Assembly (NCBI GenBank): GCA_023442085.1
Contig: JAEZMT010000286.1
Coordinates: 1-21,350, forward strand
Direction of reading: 5' to 3'
DNA: 21,350 bases
DNA from: Pseudomonadota bacterium
GTDB taxonomy: Bacteria > Pseudomonadota > Alphaproteobacteria > Rhizobiales > Xanthobacteraceae
Under the pieces are notes generated by a model. The model worked only from the letters and a program-made list of their open reading frames with translations. It ran no database searches and was not told the origin of the DNA. This document shows, piece after piece, positions 14,882 through 21,350 of the stretch. Made by a program: the position numbers and the translations under genes. The first letter of the stretch is position 1. Each line of letters opens with the position of its first letter.

Positions 14882-15769
14882 TCAGCGCGGCTCCAGCGCG
14901 ATCTCCCACACATGCGGCCAACACTTGCCGGTGACCAGCAGATGGCCGGTGGCCTTGTCGAACGCGATGCCGTTGAGCACGTAGGGGTACACCAGCCTGG
15001 CCGGGTCCGGATTAAGGCCCGAGAGGTCGATCCAGCCGAGCACTTTCCCATCCGCCGGATCGATCACGGCGATGAAATGGCTCTGCCAGACATTGGCGTA
15101 GAGCTTGCCGTCCGCATATTCCAGCTCGTTGAGGAAGCCCACCGGCGCCACCGCATCGGAGATGAAGATGGTGCGCACCCGCTCGAAGGTGGCGGGATCG
15201 CGGAAGACGATGGAGGACGAGCCGTTGCTGGTGATGAGGTGGGTGTCGTCATGGGTCATCCCCCACCCCTGCTCGGTGTAGCGGAAGGCGCCGATCCGCT
15301 CGAACGTCCTGCGGTCGTAGACGTAGGCGTGATTGTCCAGATAGGTGAGCTGGTAGATGCGGTCTCCCATCACCGTCACGCCTTCGCCGAAGACGTTGGG
15401 GTCCAGCGCCCGCTCGCGCAGCACCCGTCCGCTCGCCAGCTCCCACTCGATCAGCCGCGAGCGGCCATAGAGGCCGGTCCCCTCATAGATGGTGCCGCCC
15501 TCCAGCAGGAATCCCTCCGTGTAGGAGGAGGTGTCGTGCGGATGCACCTTGACCACACGGTAGCGATACACGGGGGTGGCGCTCTGCCCCAGCACCCGCT
15601 CGGACGTGAGCTGCACCGGCCCATGGGTGGGCGGCTCGCCGGACAGCGTCTGCTCGCCCGCCGCATGAGCCCGGCCGGCGGCCAGCGCCGCGAGGCCGAG
15701 GCCAGCCATGCCCTTCATCACCGACCGTCGACCGACCGCCCCGCCCCCGTTTAGTCCCCGCTCAACCAT
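14882..15769 (-). CDS. Exported glutaminyl-peptide cyclotransferase (plant-type glutaminyl cyclase)
   Basis: A 295-residue protein of the glutamine cyclotransferase family (PF05096), a five-bladed beta-propeller that converts N-terminal Gln of peptides to pyroglutamate with release of ammonia. Diagnostic segments are SSYTEGFLLEGGTIYEGTGLYG (81-102, with the likely catalytic Glu85), FGEGVTVMGDRIYQLTY (127-143), QGWGMTHDD (167-175), NELEYADGKLYANVWQS (214-230), YVLNGIAFD (263-271) and VTGKCWP (279-285). The N-terminus has a twin-arginine-like signal (GRRSVMKG followed by a hydrophobic stretch and AHA at 35-37), so it probably acts in the periplasm. The start at 15769 keeps the Arg pair and has GGGAG eight bases upstream. 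It lies 72 bases downstream of a gamma-glutamyltransferase-family gene on the same strand. The physiological substrate is unknown. Confidence 0.9.
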   Translation of the reverse strand: MVERGLNGGGAVGRRSVMKGMAGLGLAALAAGRAHAAGEQTLSGEPPTHGPVQLTSERVLGQSATPVYRYRVVKVHPHDTSSYTEGFLLEGGTIYEGTGLYGRSRLIEWELASGRVLRERALDPNVFGEGVTVMGDRIYQLTYLDNHAYVYDRRTFERIGAFRYTEQGWGMTHDDTHLITSNGSSSIVFRDPATFERVRTIFISDAVAPVGFLNELEYADGKLYANVWQSHFIAVIDPADGKVLGWIDLSGLNPDPARLVYPYVLNGIAFDKATGHLLVTGKCWPHVWEIALEPR

Positions 15770-15841
15770 GGGCGCCGCTCCCGATTGTCGTTATTGGCGG
15801 CATGGTCGGCGGGCGGCGGGCGGGGCGTCAAGCTCAAGCCG

Positions 15842-17449
15842 TCAGACGCCTGCCGCCCCGCCGTCCGCGCGCGGATCGTGGGCGCCTTCCAGCTGCCCGC
15901 CGGGGTGGATGACCACGCCGCCGGCATGACCCATGGTGTCGGAGTAATCCTCCGGGAGCACCACCAGTTCGTGCCCGGCCGAGAGCAGCCGGTCCACGAG
16001 ATTGCCGTCGAAGCGCGCTTCAAGCTTGAGGTTGGTCTCCTGGTCGCCCCAGGTGCGGCCCAGGAGCCAGCGCGGCCGGGCGATGGCCTCGCCCAGAGGC
16101 ACGCCGAACAGCGCGTGGCGGCTGAACACCGCCGCCTGCGTCTGCGGCTGACCCTCGCCGCCCATGGTGCCATAGGCGAGGATGCGCCCGTCGGCGAGTT
16201 CCGCGAGCGCGGGGTTGAGGGTGTGGAACGGCCGCCGGCCCGGCATCAGCGGGTTGAGCGACTTCGGGTCGAGCACGAAGCTGGAGCCGCGGTTCTGCAT
16301 CAGCACGCCCGTCGACGGCAGCACGCAGCCCGAGCCGAACTCGAAATAGATGGACTGGATGTAGGACACGGCCAGCCCCGAGGAATCGGCCGCCCCCATC
16401 CAGATGGTGTCGCCCGGCTTCGCCTCGTGCGGCCAGGGGAGTGCCCGCTGCATGTCGATCTTCGCCGCCCGCCGCGCCAGCGCGTCCGGCGTGAGGAACG
16501 AGGCCGGGTCGTGTGGCAGGTGCTCGGGATCGCACACCACCTGCTGACGCACGATGAACGCCCGCTTGGTGGCCTCCACCAGCCCGTGGATGTGCTCGAA
16601 CGTCTCCGCGCGCGCCACGTTGAGCTGGTCGAACAGGCCCAGGATGAGCAGGGAGGCGAGCCCCTGCGTCGGCGGCGGAGCGTTGAACAGGCGGGCGCGG
16701 CCGATCTTCATTTCCAGCGGCGGGCGCTCGCGGGCGGTGTAGCGCGCGAGATCGGCGCGCGTCACCGGGCTGCCGATGCGCTCCAGGTCCGTCGCCATCT
16801 CGCGCGCCACGTCGCCCCGGTAGAAGTCCGCGAGGCCGGCGGACGCGAGGTGGTCCAGCGTGTCGGCAAGGCGCGGCTGGCGCTGCAGCGATCCCTCCTC
16901 CGGCACCGCTCCGCCCGGCAGGAACACCTCGGCAAAGCCGGGGGCGCCCTCCAGCTCCGCGCGCTTCTCGCGGGTGAGCCGCGTCTGCGAGCGGGTCACC
17001 GCCACCCCTTCCCGCGCGAAGCGAATGGCCGGCTCCAGCAGCCGGCGCAGCGTCATCCGCCCGCCATGGCTGCGCGCCGCATCGTGCGCCAGAGCCCAGC
17101 CGCCTACCGCGCCGGGCACAGTGACGGCGGCGTTCGGACCGCGGGTGGGGATCGTCTCGAAGCCGAGGTCGTGGTAGCGGGAGATGGTGGCGAGGCTGCC
17201 CGCGAAGCCGCAGGCCTCGATATAGCGCACCCGCCCGGACGGCTCTCGAATGAGCCAGAAGCCGTCGCCGCCCACGTGGTTCATGTGCGGATACACCACG
17301 GCGATGGCCGCCGCCGCCGCGATCATCGCCTCGATAGCGTTGCCGCCCTCGGCCAGCACCTCCTGCCCGGCCGCGGCGGCAAGGTGATGGGGCGCGGCGA
17401 CGATGCCGCGGGCGGCGTGGGTGCTTTCATACTCTTCGGCGGCCAGCAT
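15842..17449 (-). CDS. Atypical gamma-glutamyltransferase-family Ntn-hydrolase
   Basis: A 535-residue protein of the gamma-glutamyltransferase fold, a proenzyme that cleaves itself before a Thr that becomes the N-terminal nucleophile. Family features are GIVAAPHHLAAAAGQEVLAEGGNAIEA near the N-terminus, VGGDGF (59-64), PGAVGGW, the processing site GD-TIWMGAADSSG (Thr348), FGSG (371-374) and TMGGEGQPQTQ (428-438). Canonical enzymes have TTH-x-S-VVD at the cleavage site; here it is TIWMGAAD. The residues that bind the gamma-glutamyl group are replaced (see findings). It resembles YwrD-like and oxamate-amidohydrolase (HpxW)-like members more than true GGT. There is no signal peptide, so it is probably cytoplasmic, unlike E. 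coli GGT. The start at 17449 has GAGGA five bases upstream. It is divergent from a small membrane protein gene. Confidence 0.88.
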   Translation of the reverse strand: MLAAEEYESTHAARGIVAAPHHLAAAAGQEVLAEGGNAIEAMIAAAAAIAVVYPHMNHVGGDGFWLIREPSGRVRYIEACGFAGSLATISRYHDLGFETIPTRGPNAAVTVPGAVGGWALAHDAARSHGGRMTLRRLLEPAIRFAREGVAVTRSQTRLTREKRAELEGAPGFAEVFLPGGAVPEEGSLQRQPRLADTLDHLASAGLADFYRGDVAREMATDLERIGSPVTRADLARYTARERPPLEMKIGRARLFNAPPPTQGLASLLILGLFDQLNVARAETFEHIHGLVEATKRAFIVRQQVVCDPEHLPHDPASFLTPDALARRAAKIDMQRALPWPHEAKPGDTIWMGAADSSGLAVSYIQSIYFEFGSGCVLPSTGVLMQNRGSSFVLDPKSLNPLMPGRRPFHTLNPALAELADGRILAYGTMGGEGQPQTQAAVFSRHALFGVPLGEAIARPRWLLGRTWGDQETNLKLEARFDGNLVDRLLSAGHELVVLPEDYSDTMGHAGGVVIHPGGQLEGAHDPRADGGAAGV

Positions 17450-17619
17450 GAGGGTCCTCGGGGCAAAGCGGGAGAGGGACCGGGCCGGCCGGACTTGACC
17501 CGGCGCCGCGCCCAGCGCAGTTTCCGACCCATATAGAGCAGCGGCCGGCGAAAGACTCCAGCGTCCGACGCCCGCCGCGCGGTTCGGCCGGATCGCGCCG
17601 AACGGTACAGGAGACGGGA

Positions 17620-17862
17620 ATGGCGGGTTCGGGTGTGGACAAGACGGGGGGCGGCAGCCTGTTTACCGTGGTAAGCGCCACGACGCTGGTCGGGACCCAG
17701 GCCGTCGCCACCGCCATCGCCGCCGGCTGGGCACTGGCCGGCCTGATGCATCTCGGCGATATCGGCGAATATGGCCTGATGGCCCTGTTCAGCCTCGCGG
17801 CCCTCTACATTTCGGTGAAGTATTTCCGCCGCGCCTATGCGGTGGAAATGGCGCTGGGCTGA
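17620..17862 (+). CDS. Small membrane protein of unknown function
   Basis: An 80-residue protein I do not recognise. It has a Gly-rich N-terminus (MAGSGVDKTGGGS), a long hydrophobic stretch at about 15-43 and a second at about 49-66. A basic segment (KYFRRAY) follows, so both termini are probably on the same side of the membrane, with the C-terminus cytoplasmic by the positive-inside rule. AGGAG at 17609-17613, six bases before the ATG, strongly supports translation. The gene is divergent from the gamma-glutamyltransferase-family gene and its stop lies six bases from the stop of the convergent nitroreductase gene. It encodes no catalytic motif. Confidence 0.78.
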   Translation: MAGSGVDKTGGGSLFTVVSATTLVGTQAVATAIAAGWALAGLMHLGDIGEYGLMALFSLAALYISVKYFRRAYAVEMALG

Positions 17863-17868
17863 GCTCCG

Positions 17869-18546
17869 TCAGGCGGTCCATCGCGTCACCACATCGGCGA
17901 GCGCCGGACGCGGACGATCTTCCACCCGTGCCGCCGGCCGGCCGATATGGATGAAGCCGGCGACCTTCTCTCCCTCCGCCACGCCGAGCAGCGCGGCCGC
18001 GGCGGGATCGCGCCCCGGCCATTTCAGCAGCCACAGCGCGGAAAAGCCCATCGCGGTCGCCGCCACCACCAGATTCATCGCGGCGGCTCCGGCGGACAGA
18101 ATCTGGTTCAGCTCCGGAATCTTCGACGCCGGGTCCGCGCGGCTCACGACAACGACGGTCACCGGCGCCCGCATCAGGTAGTCCCGCCACATGCGCGCCT
18201 TGTCCGGTGCAAGGCCCGGGTTCTGCTCCCCGTAGAGCGCATCGAGCCGCGCACCGGCCGCCTCCCGCGCCGCCCCCTCGATGACGATGAAGCGCCAGGG
18301 CACCAGCCGGCCGTGGTCCGGCACCCGCGCGGCGATGGCCAGCATCCGGTCCAGCTCCTGCGGAGTCGGGCCGGGCGCGAGCAGCGCGCGGAGCGGGAGG
18401 GAGCGGCGTGTCTCCAGCAACTCAAGGGTTTCCGCCGAAACCGGAACATCCGCCAGCGGCGCCTCGTAGACAGGTGCCGTGCCATGGGCGTGCGGGCGCG
18501 GCGCGGTCTCACCGAGGGCGGGTTCGGATACGACGGGTTCGGCCAT
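17869..18546 (-). CDS. Nitroreductase family protein, YdjA-like
   Basis: A 225-residue FMN-dependent NAD(P)H oxidoreductase of the nitroreductase superfamily. It shows ETRRSLP (45-51), the FMN-phosphate contact, then ARVPDHGRLVPWRFIVIEG (73-91), the hallmark of the YdjA subgroup, a central ILSAGAAAMNLVVAATAMGFSALWL core, and the C-terminal KVAGFIHIGRP. The physiological substrate of YdjA-type enzymes is not known. The start at 18546 (MAEPVVSEPA) has AGGAAG six bases upstream; longer starts at 18582 and 18594 have no such site. Even so, the protein carries an N-terminal extension of nearly 40 Pro/Ala/Glu-rich residues compared with E. coli YdjA. It is convergent with the small membrane protein gene. 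Confidence 0.88.
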   Translation of the reverse strand: MAEPVVSEPALGETAPRPHAHGTAPVYEAPLADVPVSAETLELLETRRSLPLRALLAPGPTPQELDRMLAIAARVPDHGRLVPWRFIVIEGAAREAAGARLDALYGEQNPGLAPDKARMWRDYLMRAPVTVVVVSRADPASKIPELNQILSAGAAAMNLVVAATAMGFSALWLLKWPGRDPAAAALLGVAEGEKVAGFIHIGRPAARVEDRPRPALADVVTRWTA

Positions 18547-19003
18547 GCTGGCTTCCTGTGGTGCGGGCGCGGGCGCACTCATGAATAGATGCACCGCCGC
18601 AAAATAGAACGAGGTACAATCGAACTAGAAGTCTTCCCATCCACCCGCGGGCCGCCCATCCACCGCCTCCGCCGGCGAGGCCCGGCAGGTCAAGAAAGGC
18701 CGGCGCGGCGGGGCATCATGATCAAGCAGCGCCGTCGTCCAACATTCATGTACCAAAGCGGGAGAGATGTGTTAGTCTGCATGTTGGTCGGAGCCGTGCG
18801 CCCGAGTGCGTGGGCATGTTTTCCGACCTGTCATATAGGCTGCGAGGCGAGACGCGGGTGGCTGGAACAGGCGTTGTGCGAAGGCGGATTTCAAGACGCC
18901 CAAAACGTGCAAGTTAAAGTGTGGCACGTAGAAACGCATCATTGTCCGGCAGTGGTGGATGGCCCTAAGCCAAAATTGGCGACTGACCTCAACGGAAATA
19001 CAC
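18547..19003. other. Intergenic region ahead of the cold-shock gene
   Basis: 457 bases between two divergent genes. The half nearer the cold-shock gene is noticeably more AT-rich than its surroundings, as expected for the structured leader of a cold-shock mRNA. Open frames here are not protein-like. A promoter candidate is listed separately; the nitroreductase promoter must also be here but is not obvious. Confidence 0.5.
18811..18839 (+). promoter_or_regulatory. Candidate promoter of the cold-shock gene
   Basis: TGGGCA (18811-18816) and TATAGG (18834-18839) are separated by 17 bases. Initiation near 18846 would leave a leader of about 158 bases, in the range of the long regulated leaders of cspA-type mRNAs. 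The -35 matches the consensus at four of six positions. Confidence 0.35.
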
Positions 19004-19690
19004 ATGAGCCGTAACCGAGACTTCCGAGAGCCGCGCCGCCGTGGCTTTGACGACGACTTTGCGCCGCCGCGTGACCGCGGCTTCGGAGGGGACCGTCCTT
19101 TTTCCTCGCCCAGCAGCAGCTTCAGCGCCCCCGCCCCCTCCGGCCCGACCATCGACGCCACCGTGAAGTGGTTCAACCCTGAGAAGGGTTTCGGCTTCGT
19201 CGAGCTGTCGGACGGCTCGGGCGACGTCTTCCTCCACGCTCGCGCCCTTGAGGCCGCCGGCCAGGAAAGCGTGCCCCCCGGCTCCAAGCTGTCGGTGCGC
19301 GTCGGCCAGGGCCAGAAGGGCCGTCAGGTCACCGAAGTGCTCGAAGTCGACACCTCGACCGCGGAAGCCGCTCCGGCGCGCCGCAGCTTCGGTGATCGTC
19401 CCGGCGGCTTCGGTGGTGGCGGCGGCTTCGGCGGCGCTCCCCGCGCCGGCGGTGGCCCCCGTGCCGCGACCGGTCCCACCGAAGAGCGCGTGGGCACCGT
19501 GAAGTGGTACAACCCCGAGAAGGGCTTCGGCTTCATCGCGGTGGAAGGCGGCGGCAAGGACGTGTTCGTGCACGTCACCGTCATCTCCCGTTCCGGCCTC
19601 AGCGACCTCGCCGAGGGCCAGCGCGTTGTGGTGCAGGTGGGTCAGGGCCCCAAGGGTCCGGAAGCCCGCGGCATCGAGCTCGCCGACTGA
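19004..19690 (+). CDS. Double cold-shock-domain protein with Gly/Arg-rich linker
   Basis: A 228-residue protein with two cold-shock domains. The first covers about 48-116: VKWFNPEKGFGFVEL carries RNP1, and DVFLHA (74-79) is RNP2. The second covers about 162-228: VKWYNPEKGFGFIAV, then DVFVHV (186-191). Cold-shock domains bind single-stranded RNA or DNA and melt RNA secondary structure. The N-terminal 46 residues are Arg/Asp/Phe/Ser-rich and disordered-looking. The linker (about 126-160) is Gly/Arg/Phe-rich, resembling eukaryotic RGG segments. Two-domain cold-shock proteins are common in Alphaproteobacteria, but the decorated linker and N-terminus are less typical. The start at 19004 (MSRNRDFREP) is preceded by ACGGAA. 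The 15 extra codons available upstream are not domain-like. The leader is long, consistent with post-transcriptional control. Confidence 0.93.
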   Translation: MSRNRDFREPRRRGFDDDFAPPRDRGFGGDRPFSSPSSSFSAPAPSGPTIDATVKWFNPEKGFGFVELSDGSGDVFLHARALEAAGQESVPPGSKLSVRVGQGQKGRQVTEVLEVDTSTAEAAPARRSFGDRPGGFGGGGGFGGAPRAGGGPRAATGPTEERVGTVKWYNPEKGFGFIAVEGGGKDVFVHVTVISRSGLSDLAEGQRVVVQVGQGPKGPEARGIELAD

Positions 19691-19839
19691 TTTCGCAGAT
19701 TTCTTCGCCGCCGGCCGGTTCGTCCGGGCGGCGGTGAGGCGCGATGCAACCAGCGGTGCCGGGCGAAAGCGCGGCACCGTTTCCATTTCTGCCGCTTCCG
19801 CAGGCGCGGCCGCGGACGTTTCCGGAGTTGAACACGAAC

Positions 19840-20031
19840 ATGGCGCAACAGGCCGAGGCCAACCTCGCAAGCCTTCTCGATCGCCTCAAGGCGGCGCAGC
19901 GCGAGCTGATCCTCACCGCAGCCAGGGGCTCCACCCTCCCCTCCGACGGTATGCTGCGCAAGATTTCCGAGCTGGAAGGCGCCATTGCGGCGACCGAAGC
20001 TCTCATGCAGGAAGAAGGCGTCCGGCGCTGA
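19840..20031 (+). CDS. Small helical protein of unknown function
   Basis: A 63-residue protein beginning MAQQAEANLASLLDRLKAAQ. It is highly helical with heptad-like Leu/Ile/Ala spacing (LASLLDRLKAAQRELILTAA, then LRKISELEGAIAATEALM), suggesting a coiled coil or helical hairpin broken around STLPSDG. GGAG lies about 12 bases before the ATG. The frame is open 32 codons further upstream, but those residues are Pro-rich and unlike the rest. It is soluble and probably cytoplasmic. I recall similar short proteins in Rhizobiales but no function. It lies 149 bases after the cold-shock gene on the same strand and may share its transcript. Confidence 0.65.
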   Translation: MAQQAEANLASLLDRLKAAQRELILTAARGSTLPSDGMLRKISELEGAIAATEALMQEEGVRR

Positions 20032-20160
20032 TCGGATTGCCCGATCCGCTTGCCCTTTTCCGCTTCAAGGTGCCCGGCTAACCGCCGGGTGGACCTTCCG
20101 CCCCCGAGCCTGTAGCGTGCGCCGCAACATAAGGATTGGGGCGGAAAGGCACGGGTCGGG

Positions 20161-21350
20161 ATGCTGGCGCACAGCACGGGCGCTCCTGGATCGGGCGCAG
20201 AAACCAGCGCATATGAGCGCCGGTGCCGGGCTTTCCTCTGGATGGTTCCGGAGCGCTACAACATGGCGGTGCACGCTTGCGATGCGATCGCGGCGCAGCA
20301 TCCGGACCGTCCCGCGCTCTTCCTGCCCTCGGGCAACGGCTTCGCGCCCGTCTCCTATGGTGCGCTGGCGCGGCTTTCCAACCGTCTGGCCCATGCGCTT
20401 GTCGCCTCCGGCGTCCGGCCGGGCGACCGGGTGGCCATTCTCCTCCCCCAGTCGCTGGATGTGCTCGTCACCCATCTCGCCGTCTACAAGATGGGGGCCA
20501 TCGCGGTGCCGCTCGCCGGCGCGTTCGGCGTGGATGCCATCGCCTACCGCCTGATGGATTCCGGCGCCCGCGCCCTCGTCACCGACGATGCCGGCCTCGC
20601 CAAGCTGATCGCCCGACCCGAAACGCTGGACCTCGTGATCAATGTGGACGGCCCGCGCGATGGTGCCGTCGGCTTCTCCGATCTGGTGGAGGCCGCCTCC
20701 GACCGCCCGCTTCCCATCGCCTCCGGATCGGACGACCCGGCGCTGATGATCTACACCTCCGGCACCACCGGCCAGCCCAAGGGCGCGCTGCACGGGCACC
20801 GGGTGCTGTTCGCCCATGTGGCTGGCGTCACCTTCACCCATGAGGGCATCGGGCAGCCGGGGGACCGCATGTGGACTCCCTCCGACTGGGCCTGGGCCGG
20901 CGGCCTACTGAACACCGTGCTGCCGGCGCTCGCGCTGGGCGTACCGGTCGTGGCGCAGCCGCGCGGCAAGTTCGATCCCGAGGCCGCCTTCGCCTTGATG
21001 AAGAGCGCCGAGGTGCGCAACGTCTTCATCCCCCCCACCGCACTCCGGATGATGCGGCAGGTGCGCAGCCCGCGCGAAAAGTTCGGCTTCGACCTGCGCA
21101 CCGTGGGTTCGGCCGGCGAGGCGCTGGGGGCGGAGACGTTCGAGTGGGGCCGCGAGGCGCTCGGCGTGCCGGTGAACGAATTCTATGGCCAGACGGAATG
21201 CAATTACGTCATCGGTTCCTCGGCCGCGCTGGGCGTCGCCAAGGCCGGCGCAACCGGCAAGGCGGTGCCGGGCCATGAGGTGGCGGTGCTGGGCGAAGAC
21301 GGGCGCATCCTGCCCCCCGGCCAGATGGGCCAGATCGCCGTGCGCGCGCC
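20161..21350 (+). CDS. AMP-forming acyl-CoA synthetase, 3' end missing
   Basis: The first 396 codons of an adenylate-forming enzyme that activates a carboxylic acid to its acyl-CoA through an acyl-adenylate. Visible core motifs are the phosphate-binding TSGTTGQPKG (199-208) and YGQTE (342-346). DWAWAGGLLNTVLPAL (242-257) and VGSAGEALG are typical of the medium-chain/benzoate-type acyl-CoA synthetases (AcsM-like). The C-terminal domain with the catalytic Lys lies outside the window. The start at 20161 is chosen because SAYERRCRAFLWMVPERYNMAVHACD (16-41) matches the conserved N-terminus of this group (written here in part only as evidence of frame). The next in-frame ATG, 20242, would remove it. 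The actual carboxylic acid substrate cannot be read from the sequence. It probably has its own promoter in the 129-base gap upstream. Confidence 0.9.
   Translation, partial: MLAHSTGAPGSGAETSAYERRCRAFLWMVPERYNMAVHACDAIAAQHPDRPALFLPSGNGFAPVSYGALARLSNRLAHALVASGVRPGDRVAILLPQSLDVLVTHLAVYKMGAIAVPLAGAFGVDAIAYRLMDSGARALVTDDAGLAKLIARPETLDLVINVDGPRDGAVGFSDLVEAASDRPLPIASGSDDPALMIYTSGTTGQPKGALHGHRVLFAHVAGVTFTHEGIGQPGDRMWTPSDWAWAGGLLNTVLPALALGVPVVAQPRGKFDPEAAFALMKSAEVRNVFIPPTALRMMRQVRSPREKFGFDLRTVGSAGEALGAETFEWGREALGVPVNEFYGQTECNYVIGSSAALGVAKAGATGKAVPGHEVAVLGEDGRILPPGQMGQIAVRA

Noticed and set aside
14502..14924. 140-codon minus-strand open frame in the gene-poor region
   Set aside because: It overlaps the end of the glutaminyl cyclase gene in another frame and has a Pro/Arg/Ala-rich translation with no family resemblance.
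18923..18940. TGGCACG followed by a GC, resembling a sigma-54 promoter
   Set aside because: The distance between the GG and GC elements is 11 bases rather than 10, and the TTGC part is absent.

Overview
The window is high-GC (by eye about two thirds G+C), densely coding chromosomal DNA. It looks like an alphaproteobacterium of the order Hyphomicrobiales (Rhizobiales), perhaps Xanthobacteraceae. The indications are an NdvA/ChvA-type cyclic glucan exporter, a CarD-type RNA polymerase regulator, the long proteobacterial form of AhcY, a two-domain cold-shock protein, and several alphaproteobacterial-looking proteins of unknown function. The family-level placement is inference. I saw no rRNA, tRNA, CRISPR array, insertion sequence, integrase or phage gene, and no stretch of clearly foreign base composition. 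This is mostly ordinary core chromosome.

Layout. Positions 1-5026 are all minus strand: a partial DUF924 gene overlapping a CobW-type metallochaperone GTPase by 4 bases, an exported D,D-carboxypeptidase with a long Pro/Lys/Ala tail, and the glucan exporter. A plus-strand TetR regulator (5187-5900) then converges on a minus-strand two-gene operon (8135 to 5905). That operon holds an acyl-CoA dehydrogenase and an APH-fold kinase joined by a GTGA overlap, with a palindromic operator candidate in its promoter. Next, on the minus strand, come a YbhN/MprF-type membrane protein, the potassium transporter Kup and ahcY. carD is on the plus strand, divergent from ahcY, and ends at a textbook terminator. 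A gene-poor stretch (14413-14881) follows. After it, on the minus strand, are a Tat-type exported glutaminyl cyclase and an atypical gamma-glutamyltransferase-family enzyme. A small two-helix membrane protein (plus), a nitroreductase (minus), a double cold-shock-domain protein, a 63-residue helical protein and an AMP-forming acyl-CoA synthetase that runs off the right edge (all plus) complete the window.

The most coherent functional unit is the TetR / acyl-CoA dehydrogenase / kinase cluster. The kinase plus dehydrogenase pair is the bacterial split counterpart of the ACAD10/ACAD11 fusion proteins and resembles LvaA/LvaC. In those systems a 4-hydroxyacyl-CoA is phosphorylated and then dephosphorylated so that it can enter beta-oxidation. 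The dehydrogenase has Asp at the usual catalytic-Glu position, in the DG-x-D-x-VH context of that clade. The second notable gene is the gamma-glutamyltransferase homologue. It keeps the autoprocessing Thr but lacks the gamma-glutamyl-binding residues, so its substrate is probably different. No defence, mobile or otherwise spectacular new system is evident. The findings are moderate in weight and are scored that way.
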